Below, in pieces: positions 16,201-27,503 of a DNA stretch of 64,000 nucleotides. Location of the stretch: positions 54,226 to 118,225 of the forward strand of contig JAWNZC010000309.1 in the NCBI GenBank assembly GCA_035771165.1, written 5' to 3'. A model generated the notes under the pieces. The model saw only the letters and a list, made by a program, of their open reading frames with translations, did not search any database and was not told the DNA's origin. The position numbers and the translations under genes are program-made. The DNA comes from Paragorgia papillata. Lineage: Eukaryota; Cnidaria; Anthozoa; Scleralcyonacea; Coralliidae. Position 1 is the stretch's first letter. Every line of letters begins with the position of its first letter.

Positions 16201-19200
16201 AACACTGTGGGGTCATAACACTGTAGTTATATACCCCTATATCAAAGTTTAGACCCATTTTTACATAACATACTTCGATTAGCTCGATTGATCTGAAATT
16301 TCAGTATTATACTGCATTACATGATTAAAGATGATGTGCAAAAATTTCAGACTGAAATTCGATCGCGAAGTTTGTGGTCAATAACACTGTGGGGTCATAA
16401 CACTGTAGTTGTATTATACCCCTATATCAAAGTTAGACCCATTTTTACATAAGATACTTCGATTAGCTCGATTGATCTGAAATTTCAGTATTATACTGCA
16501 TTACATGATTAAAGATGATGTGCAAAATTTCAGACTGAAGTTCGATCGCGAAGTTTGTGTTCAATAACACTGTGGGGTCATAACACTGTAGTTATATACC
16601 CCTATATCAAAGTTAGACCCATTTTTACATAACATATTTCGATTAGCTCGATTGATCTGAAATTTCAGTATTATACTGCATTACATGATTAAAGATGATG
16701 TGCAAAATTTCAGACTGAAATTCGATCGCGAAGTTTGTGTTCAATAACACTGTGGGGTCATAACACTGTAGTTATATACCCCTATATCAAAGTTAGACCC
16801 ATTTTTACATAACATACTTCGATTAGCTCGATTGATCTGAAATTTCAGTTATTATACTGCATTACATGATTAAAGATGATGTGCAAAATTTCAGACTGAA
16901 ATTCGATCGCGAAGTTTGTGTTTCAATAACACTGTGGGGTCATAACACTGTAGTTATATACCCCTATATCAAAGTTAGACCCATTTTTACATAACATACT
17001 TCGATTAGCTCGATTGATCTGAAAATTTCAGTATTATACTGCATTACATGATTAAAGATGATGTGCAAAATTTCAGACTGAAATTCGATCGCGAAGTTTG
17101 TGTTCAATAACACTGTGGGGTCATAACACTGTAGTTATATACCCCTATATCAAAGTTAGACCCATTTTTACATAACATACTTCGATTAGCTCGATTGATC
17201 TGAAATTTCAGTATTATACTGCATTACATGATTAAAGATGATGTGCAAAATTTCAGACTGAAATTCGATCGCGAAGTTTGTGTTTAATAACACTGTGGGG
17301 TCATAACACTGTAGTTGTATTATACCCCTATATCAAAGTTAGACCCATTTTTACATAACATACTTCGATTAGCTCGATTGATCTGAAATTTCAGTATTAT
17401 ACTGCATTACATGATTAAAGATGATGTGCAAAATTTCAGACTGAAATTCGATCGCGAAGTTTGTGTTCAATAACACTGTGGGGTCATAACACTGTAGTTA
17501 TATACCCCTATGTAAAAGTTAGACCCATTTTTACATAACATACTTCGATTAGCTCGATTGATCTGAAATTTCAGTATTATACTGCATTACATGATTAAAG
17601 ATGATGTGCAAAATTTCAGACTGAAATTCGATCGCGAAGTTTGTGTTCAATAACACTGTGGGGTCATAACACTGTAGTTATATACCCCTATGTCAAAGTT
17701 AGACCCATTTTTACATAACATACTTCGATTAGCTCGATTGATCTGAAATTTCAGTATTATACTGCATTACATGATTAAAGATGATGTGCAAAATTTCAGT
17801 ACTGAAATTCGATCGCGAAGTTTGTGTTCAATAACACTGTGGGGTCATAACACTGTAGTTATATACCCCTATGTCAAAGTTAGACCCATTTTTACATAAC
17901 ATACTTCGATTAGCTCGATTGATCTGAAATTTCAGTATTATACTGCATTACATGATTAAAGATGATGTGCAAAATTTCAGACTGAAATTCGATCGCGAAG
18001 TTTGTGTTCAATAACACTGTGGGGTCATAACACTGTAGTTATATACCCCTATATCAAAGTTAGACCCATTTTTACATAACATACTTCGATTAGCTCGATT
18101 GATCTGAAATTTCAGTATTATACTGCATTACATGATTAAAGATGATGTGCAAAATTTCAGACTGAAATTCGATCGCGAAGTTTGTGGTCAATAACACTGT
18201 GGGGTCATAACACTGTAGTTGTATTATACCCCTATATCAAAGTTAGACCCATTTTTACATAAGATACTTCGATTAGCTCGATTGATCTGAAATTTCAGTA
18301 TTATACTGCATTACATGATTAAAGATGATGTGCAAAATTTCAGACTGAAGTTCGATCGCGAAGTTTGTGTTCAATAACACTGTGGGGTCATAACACTGTA
18401 GTTATATACCCCTATATCAAAGTTAGACCCATTTTTACATAACATACTTCGATTAGCTCGATTGATCTGAAATTTCAGTATTATGCTGCATTACATGATT
18501 AAAGATGATGTGCAAAATTTCAGACTGAAATTCGATCACGAAGTTTGTGTTCAATAACACTGTGGGGTCATAACACTGTAGTTATATACCCCTATGTCAA
18601 AGTTAGACCCATTTTTACATAACATACTTCGATTAGCTCGATTGATCTGAAATTTCAGTATTATACTGCATTACATGATTAAAGATGATGTGCAAAATTT
18701 CAGACTGAAATTCGATCGCGAAGTTTGGTGTTCAATAACACTGTGGGGTCATAACACTGTAGTTATATACCCCTATATCAAAGTTAGACCCATTTTTACA
18801 TAACATACTTCGATTAGCTCGATTGATCTGAAATTTCAGTATTATACTGCATTACATGATTAAAGATGATGTGCAAAATTTCAGACTGAAATTCGATCGC
18901 GAAGTTTGTGTTCAATAACACTGTGGGGTCATAACACTGTAGTTATATACCCCTATATCAAAGTTTAGACCCATTTTTACATAACATACTTCGATTAGCT
19001 CGATTGATCTGAAATTTCAGTATTATACTGCATTACATGATTAAAGATGATGTGCAAAATTTCAGGACTGAAATTCGATCGCGAAGTTTGTGTTCAATAA
19101 CACTGTGGGGTCATAACACTGTAGTTATATACCCCTATATCAAAGTTAGACCCATTTTTACATAACATACCTCGATTAGCTCGATTGATCTGAAATTTCA

Positions 19201-21640
19201 GTATTATACTGCATACATGATTAAAGATGATGTGCAAAATTTCAGACTGAAATTCGATCGCGAAGTTTGTGTTCAATAACACTGTGGGGTCATAACACTG
19301 TAGTTATATACCCCTATATCAAAGTTAGACCCATTTTTACATAACATACTTCGATTAGCTCGATTGATCTGAAATTTCAGTATTATACTGCATTACATGA
19401 TTAAAGATGATGTGCAAAATTTCAGACTGTAATTCGATCGCGAAGTTTGTGTTCAATAACACTGTGGGGTCATAACACTGTAGTTATATACCCCTATATC
19501 AAAGTTAGACCCATTTTTACATAACATACTTCGATTAGCTCGATTGATCTGAAATTTCAGTATTATACTGCATTACATGATTAAAGATGATGTGCAAAAT
19601 TTCAGACTGAAATTCGATCGCGAAGTTTGTGTTCAATAACACTGTGGGGTCATAACACTGTAGTTGTATTATACCCCTATATCAAAGTTAGACCCATTCT
19701 TACATAACACACTTCGATTAGCTCGATTGATCTGAAATTTCAGTATTATACTGCATTACATGATTAAAGATGATGTGCAAAATTTCAGACTGAAATTCGA
19801 TCGGGAAGTTTGTGTTTAATAACACTGTGGGGTCATAACACTGTAGTTGTATTATACCCCTATATCAAAGTTAGACCCATTTTTACATAACATACTTCGA
19901 TTAGCTCGATTGATCTGAAATTTCAGTATTATACTGCATTACATGATTAAAGATGATGTGCAAAATTTCAGACTGAAATTCGATCGCGAAGTTTGTGTTC
20001 AATAACACTGTGGGGTCATAACACTGTAGTTATATACCCCTATGTAAAAGTTAGACCCATTTTTACATAACATACTTCGATTAGCTCGATTGATCTGAAA
20101 TTTCAGTATTATACTGCATTACATGATTAAAGATGATGTGCAAAATTTCAGACTGAAATTCGATCGCGAAGTTTGTGTTCAATAACACTGTGGGGTCATA
20201 ACACTGTAGTTATATACCCCTATGTCAAAGTTAGACCCATTTTTACATAACATACTTCGATTAGCTCGATTGATCTGAAATTTCAGTATTATACTGCATT
20301 ACATGATTAAAGATGATGTGCAAAATTTCAGACTGAAATTCGATCGCGAAGTTTGTGTTCAATAACACTGTGGGGTCATAACACTGTAGTTATATACCCT
20401 ATGTCAAAGTTAGACCCATTTTTACATAACATACTTCGATTAGCTCGATTGATCTGAAATTTCAGTATTATACTGCATTACATGATTAAAGATGATGTGC
20501 AAAAATTTCAGAATGAAATTCGATCGCGAAGTTTGTGTTCAATAACACTGTGGGGTCATAACACTGTAGTTATATACCCCTATATCAAAGTTAGACCCAT
20601 TTTTACATAACATACTTCGATTAGCTCGATTGATCTGAAATTTCAGTATTATACTGCATTACATGATTAAAGATGATGTGCAAAATTTCAGACTGAAATT
20701 CGATCGCGAAGTTTGTGTTCAATAACACTGTGGGGTCATAACACTGTAGTTATATACCCCTATATCAAAGTTAGACCCATTTTTACATAACATACTTCGA
20801 TTAGCTCGATTGATCTGAAATTTCAGTATTATACTGCATTACATGATTAAAGATGATGTGCAAAATTTCAGACTGAAATTGGATCGCGACGTTTGTGTTC
20901 AATAACACTGTGGGGTCATAACACTATAGTTATATACCCCTATATCAAAGTTAGACCCATTTTTACATAACATACTTCGATTAGCTCGATTGATCTGAAA
21001 TTTCAGTATTATACTGCATTTCATGATTAAAGATGATGTGCAGAATTTCAGACTGAAATTCGATCGCGAAGTTTGTGTTCAATAACACTGTGGGGTCATA
21101 ACACTGTAGTTATATACCCCTATATCAAAGTTAGACCCATTTTTACATAACATACTTCGATTAGCTCGATTGATCTGAAATTTCAGTATTATACTGCATT
21201 ACATGATTAAAGATGATGTGCAAAATTTCAGACTGAAATTCGATCGCGAAGTTTGTGTTTAATAACACTGTGGGGTCATAACACTGTAGTTATATACCCC
21301 TATATCAAAGTTAGACCCATTTTTACATAACATACTTCGATTAGCTCGATTGATCTGAAATTTCAGTATTATACTGCATTGCATGATTAAAGATGATGTG
21401 CAAAATCTCAGACGGAAGTTTGTGTTCAATAACACTGTGGGGTCATAACACTGTAGTTATATACCCCCATATCAAAGTTAGACCCATTTTTACATAACAT
21501 ACTTCGATTAGCTCGATTGATCTGAAATTTCAGTGTTATACTGCATTACATGATTAAAGATGATGTGCAAAATTTCAGACTGAAATTCGATCGCGAAGTT
21601 TGTGTTCAATAACACTGTGGGTCATAACACTGTAGTTATA
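10220..21640. repeat. 180-bp satellite array, block B
   Basis: About 63 copies of the same unit in the same orientation as block A. Copies between about 11,700 and 16,400 are visibly more divergent, with single-base indels and shortened units near 11,860 and 13,100, than those in block A. Variants such as 'cccctatgtaaaag' and 'ggaagtttgtgttc' recur in clusters, which suggests local amplification of variant units. The block ends where a non-LTR retrotransposon is inserted. Confidence 0.97.
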
Positions 21641-21644
21641 TATA

Positions 21645-22618
21645 GAAAAGCCTTTGATCTCATAGACCATCATATCCTAGTTAAGAAAATCCAAAGTCTA
21701 CCGATACCACACAACATCTGTTGTTGGGTTATCGATTTCCTGGAAAACAGATATCAAAGAGTAAAACTCTCCAACTCTTACTCACAGTGGGAACATGTCC
21801 GGTCAGGCGTGCCTCAAGGGACGAAGCTAGGGCCCTGGTTATTTTTACTAATGATCAACGACCTACGCGTTGATGACATTGATGGTAACTGGAAATACGT
21901 TGATGACACCACAATATCGGAAGTCGTTCCCAAAGGCTCTCACAGTCGTACCCAACAAGCAGCATCCTCTGTTGATAACTGGTCACTGCTTAATAAACTG
22001 CAGCTAAATCCGGATAAATGTAAAGAACTCCGGATTGATTTTAAGCAGCAAAAGGATCAGTTTGACCCAATATCAATCAACAACCATCAACTGCAAGTTG
22101 TTGACCATGCAAAGATATTAGGGTTAACAATCTCGGAGACCCTACAGTGGACCCACCATATCAGCGAGACTGTTAAAAAAGCCAACAAACGGTTGTACTG
22201 CCTCACCCAACTAAAACGAGCTGGTGTCCCCATATCCGATATTGTCAACTTTTATTCCACCTGCATAAGACCAACACTCGAGTACGGAGCCGAAGTCTTC
22301 CACCATTCACTACCAAAATATTTAGAGAACGATCTAGAACAAGTCCAGAAACGATCATTGGCAATCATATTTCCAGGAGAAGAATATAACCAAAGATTGA
22401 AACTATCAGGCCTGACCTCCTTATACGACCGACGACAAGAACTGTGTAAAAGACTATTTAAATTGGTTACATTAGATAATACTCATAAACTACATAATCT
22501 ATTACCTCCTAAGAACGAACCAAAGTACAATTTAAGACACAAGCGTAGTTATACTCTCCCAATAATTCATACCAAACGTTTTCAAAACACTTTCATCCCA
22601 TCGATGTCGAACTGTTAA
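21645..22618 (+). pseudogene. LINE reverse transcriptase, C-terminal fragment
   Basis: Encodes the C-terminal two thirds of a LINE reverse transcriptase, which in an intact element copies its RNA at a nicked target. Visible motifs in order: motif A (AFDLIDHHIL) at the very start, motif B (SGVPQGTKLGP), motif C (KYVDDTT) and a thumb region with KILGLTIS and RPTLEYGAEVF. The frame is open to a TAA after a short C-terminal tail. Endonuclease and fingers are missing through truncation. The upstream in-frame extension into satellite (from 21602) is fortuitous. Clade is not decided; jockey/CR1-like is the best guess. Confidence 0.88.
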
Positions 22619-22757
22619 GTTGTACCTGGTTACCATGTTAATCTTTGTATATACATATTGTAAATAGTAGTGCATGTTTTTCTCCTATTACCATAGCTTT
22701 TGTGATTGTAAAATCTACGCAATTCAGCCTTTTAGGCTGCCATGTAGTTTTATTAAA

Positions 22758-22787
<30 letters not shown>
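21645..22787 (+). mobile_element. 5'-truncated non-LTR retrotransposon (LINE)
   Basis: A retrotransposon 3' end inserted in the satellite. It begins abruptly inside the reverse-transcriptase domain, which is typical 5' truncation. It ends with about 125 bp of 3' UTR and a (TATC)n tail at 22758-22787, a simple-repeat tail of the kind seen in CR1/L2/jockey-like LINEs rather than poly-A. Satellite sequence resumes immediately with 'ttcccctatg'. The flanking AT bases hide any target duplication. Confidence 0.88.
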
Positions 22788-22788
<1 letters not shown>

Positions 22789-25139
22789 TCCCCTATGTAA
22801 AAGTTAGACCCATTTTTACATAACATACTTCGATTAGCTCGATTGATCTGAAATTGCAGTATTATACTGCATTACATGATTAAAGATGATGTGCAAAATT
22901 TCAGACTGAAATTCGATCGCGAAGTTTGTGTTCAATAACACTGTGGGGTCATAACACTGTAGTTATATACCCCTATATCAAAGTTAGACCCATTTTTACA
23001 TAACATACTTCGATTAGCTCGATTGATCTGAAATTTCAGTATTATACTGCATTACATGATTAAAGATGATGTGCAAAATTTCAGAGTGAAATTCGATCGC
23101 GAAGTTTGTGGTCAATAACACTGTGGGGTCATAACACTGTAGTTGTATTATACCCCTATATCAAAGTTAGACCCATTTTTACATAAGATACTTCGATTAG
23201 GTCGATTGATCTGAAATTTCAGTATTATACTGCATTACATGATTAAAGATGATGTGCAAAATTTCAGACTGAAGTTCGATCGCGAAGTTTGTGTTCAATA
23301 ACACTGTGGGGTCATAACACTATAGTTATATACCCCTATATCAAAGTTAGACCCATTTTTACATAACATACTTCGATTAGCTCGATTGATCTGAAATTTC
23401 AGTATTATACTGCATTACATGATTAAAGATGATGTGCAAAATTTCAGACTGAAATTCGATCGCGAAGTTTCTGTTCAATAACACTGTGGGGTCATAACAC
23501 TGTAGTTATATACCCCTATATCAAAGTTAGACCCATTTTTACATAACATACTTCGATTAGCTCGATTGATCTGAAATTTCAGTATTATACTGCATTACAT
23601 GATTAAAGATGATGTGCAAAATTTCAGACTGAAATTCGATCACGAAGTTTGTGTTCAATAACACTGTGGGGTCATAACACTGTAGTTATATACCCCTATG
23701 TCAAAGTTAGACCCATTTTTACATAACATACTTCGATTAGCTCGATTGATCTGAAATTTCAGTATTATACTGCATTACATGATTAAAGATGATGTGCAAA
23801 ATTTCAGACTGAAATTCGATCGCGAAGTTTGTGTTCAATAACACTGTGGGGTCATAACACTGTAGTTATATACCCCTATATCAAAGTTAGACCCATTTTT
23901 ACATAACATACTTCGATTAGCTCGATTGATCTGAAATTTCAGTATTATACTGCATTACATGATTAAAGATGATGTGCAAAATTTCAGACTGAAATTCCGA
24001 TCGCGAAGTTTGTGTTCAATAACACTGTGGGGTCATAACACTGTAGTTATATACCCCTATATCAAAGTTAGACCCATTTTTACATAACATACTTCGATTA
24101 GCTCGATTGATCTGAAATTTCAGTATTATACTGCATTACATGATTAAAGATGATGTGCAAAATTTCAGACTGAAATTCGATCGCGAAGTTTGTGTTCAAT
24201 AACACTGTGGGGTCATAACACTATAGTTATATACCCCTATATCAAAGTTAGACCCATTTTTACATAACATACTTCGATTAGCTCGATTGATCTGAAATTT
24301 CAGTATTATACTGCATTACATGATTAAAGATGATGTGCAAAATTTCAGACTGAAATTCGATCGCGAAGTTTGTGTTCAATAACACTGTGGGGTCATAACA
24401 CTGTAGTTATATACCCCTATATCAAAGTTAGACCCATTTTTACATAACATACTTCGATTAGCTCGATTGATCTGAAATTTCAGTATTATACTGCATTACA
24501 TGATTAAAGATGATGTGCAAAATTTCAGACTGAAATTCGATCGCGAAGTTTGTGTTCAATAACACTGTGGGGTCATAACACTGTAGTTGTATTATACCCC
24601 TATATCAAAGTTAGACCCATTCTTACATAACATACTTCGATTAGCTCGATTGATCTGAAATTTCAGTATTATACTGCATTACATGATTAAAGATGATGTG
24701 CAGAATTTCAGACTGAAATTCGATCGCGGAGTTTGTGTTCAATAACACTGTGGGGTCATAACACTGTAGTTATATACCCCTATATCAAAGTTAGACCCAT
24801 TTTTACATAACATACTTCGATTAGCTCGATTGATCTGAAATTTCAGTATTATACTGCATTACATGATTAAAGACGATGTGCAAAATTTCAGACTGAAATT
24901 CGATCGCGAAGTTTGTGTTCAATAACACTGTGGGGTCATAACACTGAAGTTATATACCCCTATATCAAAGTTAGACCCATTTTTACATAACATACTTCGA
25001 TTAGCTCGATTGATCTGAAATTTCAGTATTATACTGCATTACATGATTAAAGATGATGTGCAAAATTTCAGACTGAAATTCGATCGCGAAGTTTGTGTTC
25101 AATAACACTGTGGGGTCATAACACTGTAGTTATATACCC
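22788..25139. repeat. 180-bp satellite array, block C
   Basis: About 13 copies of the same unit between the LINE and the left end of the Polinton. The last copy is cut in mid-unit at '...gttatataccc'. It continues on the far side of the Polinton at 62434, so the Polinton inserted into this array. Confidence 0.97.
25135..25139. other. target-site duplication, left
   Basis: TACCC, the last five satellite bases before the element. It is repeated at 62434-62438. Removing the element and one copy rebuilds the standard satellite string 'ttatatacccctatatc'. Polintons usually make 6-bp duplications; here only 5 bp match. Confidence 0.85.
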
Positions 25140-25356
25140 AGTAGTGTACTAATAAATGTAATTTTTTTTAATGTGTTGGAGGTTGGTAACTAGTCGTTAA
25201 CCAATCAGATTGCTTTATTTTTTTTTTCAACCAATCAGGAGCAAGTAGGAATAAATTAACGTCGATTTTGGACGGAGGGTGCTAGAGAGTAGGTGTTGGC
25301 TACTTTATTTTTAATGAATTCATGGGTGTGGTTTGAGGTCGGGGGGGAGGGTTGGG
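25140..25356 (+). repeat. left terminal inverted repeat of the Polinton
   Basis: Matches the reverse complement of 62217-62433 almost base for base, including the 'gaattcatgggtgtggtttgaggtcgg' stretch (25317-25343). Differences are small homopolymer length changes and a few substitutions. Beyond about 25356 both sides become TG/CA-rich but no longer align well. In Polintons these repeats are bound by the integrase and serve as ends for protein-primed replication. Confidence 0.95.
25201..25237 (+). promoter_or_regulatory. paired CCAAT boxes in left TIR
   Basis: Two CCAATCA motifs, at 25201-25207 and 25231-25237, 30 bp apart in the same direction. They are mirrored in the right TIR as TGATTGG (62335-62341 and 62365-62371). 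CCAATCA is the classical NF-Y site. The TIRs may act as inward-facing promoters, but this is inference only. Confidence 0.35.
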
Positions 25357-25408
25357 TTTTTGAGTGTGTGTATATGTGTGTGTATGTGTATGTGTGTGTG
25401 TGTATTTT

Positions 25409-25481
25409 CCCACAGCCGGGAGTCGAACCCGGATCAACTGGTACATTACCACCAGCACCTTTCCACTTTGGTTCCTGTGGG
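25409..25481 (-). tRNA. tRNA-like cloverleaf 1
   Basis: Read on the minus strand these 73 nt fold as a cloverleaf. There is a 7-bp acceptor stem (CCCACAG/CTGTGGG), a 3-bp D stem (ACC/GGT), a 5-bp anticodon stem (CTGGT/ACCAG) with an 8-nt loop, and a 5-bp T stem (CCGGG/CCCGG) closing a TTCGACT loop. The Pol III B box GGTTCGACTCC is a perfect match and the A box a partial one. The anticodon loop is one base too long, and assuming the usual U33 it would read AAT. It may be a degenerate tRNA, a tRNA-derived repeat or a Pol III promoter element. No T-run terminator follows directly. Confidence 0.5.
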
Positions 25482-25527
25482 TGTTTTTTTGTGTGTGTGT
25501 ATGTGTGTGTGTGTGCGTATGTATTTT

Positions 25528-25603
25528 CCCACAGCCGGGAGTCGAACCCGGATAACTGGTGAATACGTTACCACCAGCACCTTTCCACTTTGGCTCCTGT
25601 GGG
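25528..25603 (-). tRNA. tRNA-like cloverleaf 2
   Basis: Second tandem copy, about 120 bp from the first, with identical acceptor and T arms and perfect B box. The D stem is GCC/GGT. The anticodon stem is extended (CTGGTG/CACCAG) around a 10-nt loop, so the two copies differ mainly in the anticodon arm. Both copies are embedded in TG-rich microsatellite. A tRNA-scanning programme would probably score it as a pseudogene or undetermined type. Confidence 0.45.
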
Positions 25604-26049
25604 TGTATTTTGTTGTGTGTGTGTAAAAAAATTAATGAAATAAAAAAATGATTTTTTTGGAATTTTTTTTTAAAACATTTTTTATGTATAGAAGCAGTAA
25701 GTGTTTCCACTTTGGTACCTGTGTTTGTATGTGTGTAAAAAAATGAATAAAATAAAAAAATGATTTTTTTGATTTTTTTAGAGAAAAAAAAAATCATTAT
25801 TTTTTTTTAAAAATTTTTTATGTATAGAAGTAGTAAGTGTATGTGTACAGATAGGAGTACAAAATAAAAATTAAAAAACTATATAATTATTGCGTAGATA
25901 TAGTTTTTTATCCAAAAAAAAGAGAGAAATAATTTTAATTTTTTTTGAAGAGATTACCATATATGGAATTTTTTCATTTTAAAAATAAAATTTTCATTTT
26001 TTCATATTGAAAGGTAAAAAATGAATTGAGTCATTGAAAGGTAAAAAAA
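25604..26049. other. AT-rich gap with tRNA-like remnant
   Basis: No gene seen. A third, partial unit of the tRNA-like repeat (25702-25722, matching the D-arm and acceptor part) is flanked by short TG runs. The rest is A/T homopolymer-rich sequence with two similar blocks (around 25640-25690 and 25755-25830) containing 'tttttatgtatagaag'. Confidence 0.6.
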
Positions 26050-26259
26050 TTATTTATATGTATTCAAGTACAGATTATTACGTTTCCACCAACGTTCTTG
26101 TCTTTTAATACATTCACAACGTCTAAAGACTTTAACTTTAACTCTTTTACAACAATAGAGTGTACAAAATTCACAAAAAAATACATTAACATTGCATTTG
26201 TGACATGTAAAGTAACAATATACATTTCTGAATCTTGAGCAGCTAGTACAATTTTTCAT
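26050..26259 (-). CDS. Cys-rich zinc-binding protein, left mirror copy
   Basis: A 69-residue protein with about ten cysteines arranged as CTSC ... CHKC ... CEFC ... CEC, likely two zinc ribbons or a treble-clef fold, followed by a basic tail with WWKR. It is strikingly similar to the product of 60870-61106 near the other terminus: both have CTSCS, FTC..C, FFC.FC, VKVK.F.RC.CI.RQ and RWWK. The gene points outward toward the left TIR. Directly upstream of the ATG is a pyrimidine-rich TTTCTTTTTAG acceptor, and a CAG|GTAACG donor lies at 26338, so a 78-bp intron probably ends exactly at the start codon. Function unknown. Confidence 0.65.
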   Translation of the reverse strand: MKNCTSCSRFRNVYCYFTCHKCNVNVFFCEFCTLYCCKRVKVKVFRRCECIKRQERWWKRNNLYLNTYK

Positions 26260-26353
26260 CTAAAAAGAAAAAAATTTTATTGTAAAAAGAGAGAAAACGT
26301 ATTTGATTTGATTTTTATGCAAAATATGAAACGTTACCTGTAATATTTTTTTT

Positions 26354-26587
26354 TCATTTTAAGAATATTTTCATCCATCGCTTTCGTCTATATATACATT
26401 TTTGTTTGAGAATATTATTACATTTATTAAATACTATATTTTGTATTTTGTATTTACAATATTTTCTACAGTCGTCACAATAGACGATGTGGATTTTACA
26501 TTCATGACATGAATAGAACCGTTGTAGACATTCGTGAGGTATTTGTTGATAACAGCAGCAACAGCGAACGTGTCCGTTTATAGCCAT
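26354..26587 (-). CDS. Cys-rich zinc-binding protein, second left copy
   Basis: A 77-residue protein with CCCC near the N-terminus, then SCHECK, YCDDCRKYC and KC...KC, and a basic end with RRKRW. It is more distantly related to the 26050-26259 protein: same cysteine spacing and basic tail. It lies upstream of that gene on the same strand and may share a transcript, joined by the predicted intron 26260-26337. It is divergently arranged with the 26611 gene, with only 23 bp between the two start codons. Function unknown; small viral zinc proteins often bind host factors or nucleic acid. Confidence 0.55.
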   Translation of the reverse strand: MAINGHVRCCCCYQQIPHECLQRFYSCHECKIHIVYCDDCRKYCKYKIQNIVFNKCNNILKQKCIYRRKRWMKIFLK

Positions 26588-26610
26588 TTTTTTCTATAAA
26601 AAGTGAAAAA

Positions 26611-26877
26611 ATGTCTGATACATATAAATTTGTATGTTGTAAAACTGATTTAGCAAAATTGAAAAGTGTACAGTAGTATTTCGATCAAAATCCTACAATA
26701 TATGATAGTCTTATTGAGTAAGGAAATAAAAATAAATGTTGTTTTGTAATAAATTGTTAAAAATTTATTTTTTTAAAAAAAGTTGTTTTTTTTGTTTTTT
26801 TTAGGAAAGCTAAAAAACAAATTAAAGAGGAAAAAGATATTGATTGGGAAAACATGAAAACGCTAAAAGAAACTTGA
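26611..26877 (+). CDS. small helical protein, two predicted exons
   Basis: Exon 1 (26611-26717) and exon 2 (26805-26877) are joined across an 87-bp intron with a GTAAGG donor and a T-rich TTTTTTTTAG acceptor. The frame is kept across the junction and ends in TGA. The product is short, charged and probably alpha-helical. An in-frame TAG occurs at codon 22 (26674-26676), so it is a nonsense mutant or uses an unrecognised start or splice site. The C-terminal half resembles the minus-strand fragment at 60640-60798, making it part of the mirror-image arrangement of the two ends. Function unknown. Confidence 0.4.
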
Positions 26878-26886
26878 AGAATAGAA

Positions 26887-27171
26887 ATGTTAGTTCATGA
26901 TATAGAAATTGATCTTAATTTTATTCCTGCAAAATATGAGCCGTTTGTAACAATACCTGAAATGTTGAAAAATATTGCAGATATTAAACTTAAAGTAATT
27001 GGTGTAATAAAAAATTACTTTGAAGAAAATGAAGATAAAGTTTTTTTTGAGGTAATCGATTTGTCAGGAGCTTCAGCTTACCCACACCATTATATATGGT
27101 CGTTAAGTAACACAGGTTATAATTTTACTGAAGAGATTGGTGTTTTTGAGAAATATTTTAAAAAGGAATAA
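26887..27171 (+). CDS. left-arm family-1 protein (94 aa)
   Basis: Unknown function. It shares with 28749-29081 and 29191-29628 a core of K[VI]..V.K.YF...ED.V[FY]F followed by a divergent aromatic segment and a 'D..IG.[FY]' end. That makes three copies of one family within 3 kb. Its stop overlaps the next start (TAATG), so it is closely coupled to 27171. No signal peptide or membrane segment is visible. Confidence 0.6.
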   Translation: MLVHDIEIDLNFIPAKYEPFVTIPEMLKNIADIKLKVIGVIKNYFEENEDKVFFEVIDLSGASAYPHHYIWSLSNTGYNFTEEIGVFEKYFKKE

Positions 27172-27464
27172 TGGAGAGTGTAATTGATTTGTTAATTTTG
27201 GAAAAGATAAAGGATCAACATGTAATTTGTTTTTCTTCAGTGATACAATTTGTTCAATATGTTTTACGTAAGAGAGTAAAAGAAATAGCTCTCTATACAC
27301 AATGGTTTTTGGATCAACATTCGCGAGACATTGAAAGTTATGGAATTCAAATTTGTGGAGACGTTAAATTGGAAATATTTTGGTATATGAATGAGAAGCT
27401 AAGGCTTGTTGTGGAGTATAAAATAAAAAAATTATTGGAAGAAAGGGAAAGAGAAAAGATATAA
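27171..27464 (+). CDS. left-arm family-2 helical protein, copy 1
   Basis: A 97-residue, all-helical-looking protein. Its pattern (V..V...L..R+.E+..+.Q.FL......+E.......DV.L+I...+N.K+..VV..KI..LL) recurs in the next two genes (27504, 27946). It starts on the overlap with the preceding stop codon. The spacing of hydrophobic residues would fit a small helical bundle; no catalytic motif is visible. Confidence 0.6.
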   Translation: MESVIDLLILEKIKDQHVICFSSVIQFVQYVLRKRVKEIALYTQWFLDQHSRDIESYGIQICGDVKLEIFWYMNEKLRLVVEYKIKKLLEEREREKI

Positions 27465-27468
27465 AAGG
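27460..27468 (+). promoter_or_regulatory. TATA box for the 27504 gene
   Basis: TATAAAAGG, a near-ideal TATA box overlapping the stop codon of the preceding gene and 36 bp upstream of the next ATG. This suggests each small gene has its own compact promoter, as in compact viral genomes. The 5' leader would be very short. Confidence 0.45.
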
Positions 27469-27503
27469 AGAAGGTTTGTTACATTTCATTCATTCGTTCA
27501 GAT

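Noticed and set aside
15252..19282. Open frames of 60-76 codons in the satellite
   Set aside because: Made of satellite units; they depend on single-base indels in individual copies.
25293..25797. Several overlapping open frames on both strands with Val/Cys- or His/Thr-rich translations
   Set aside because: They are translations of TG/CA microsatellite and the tRNA-like units; no codon-like composition.
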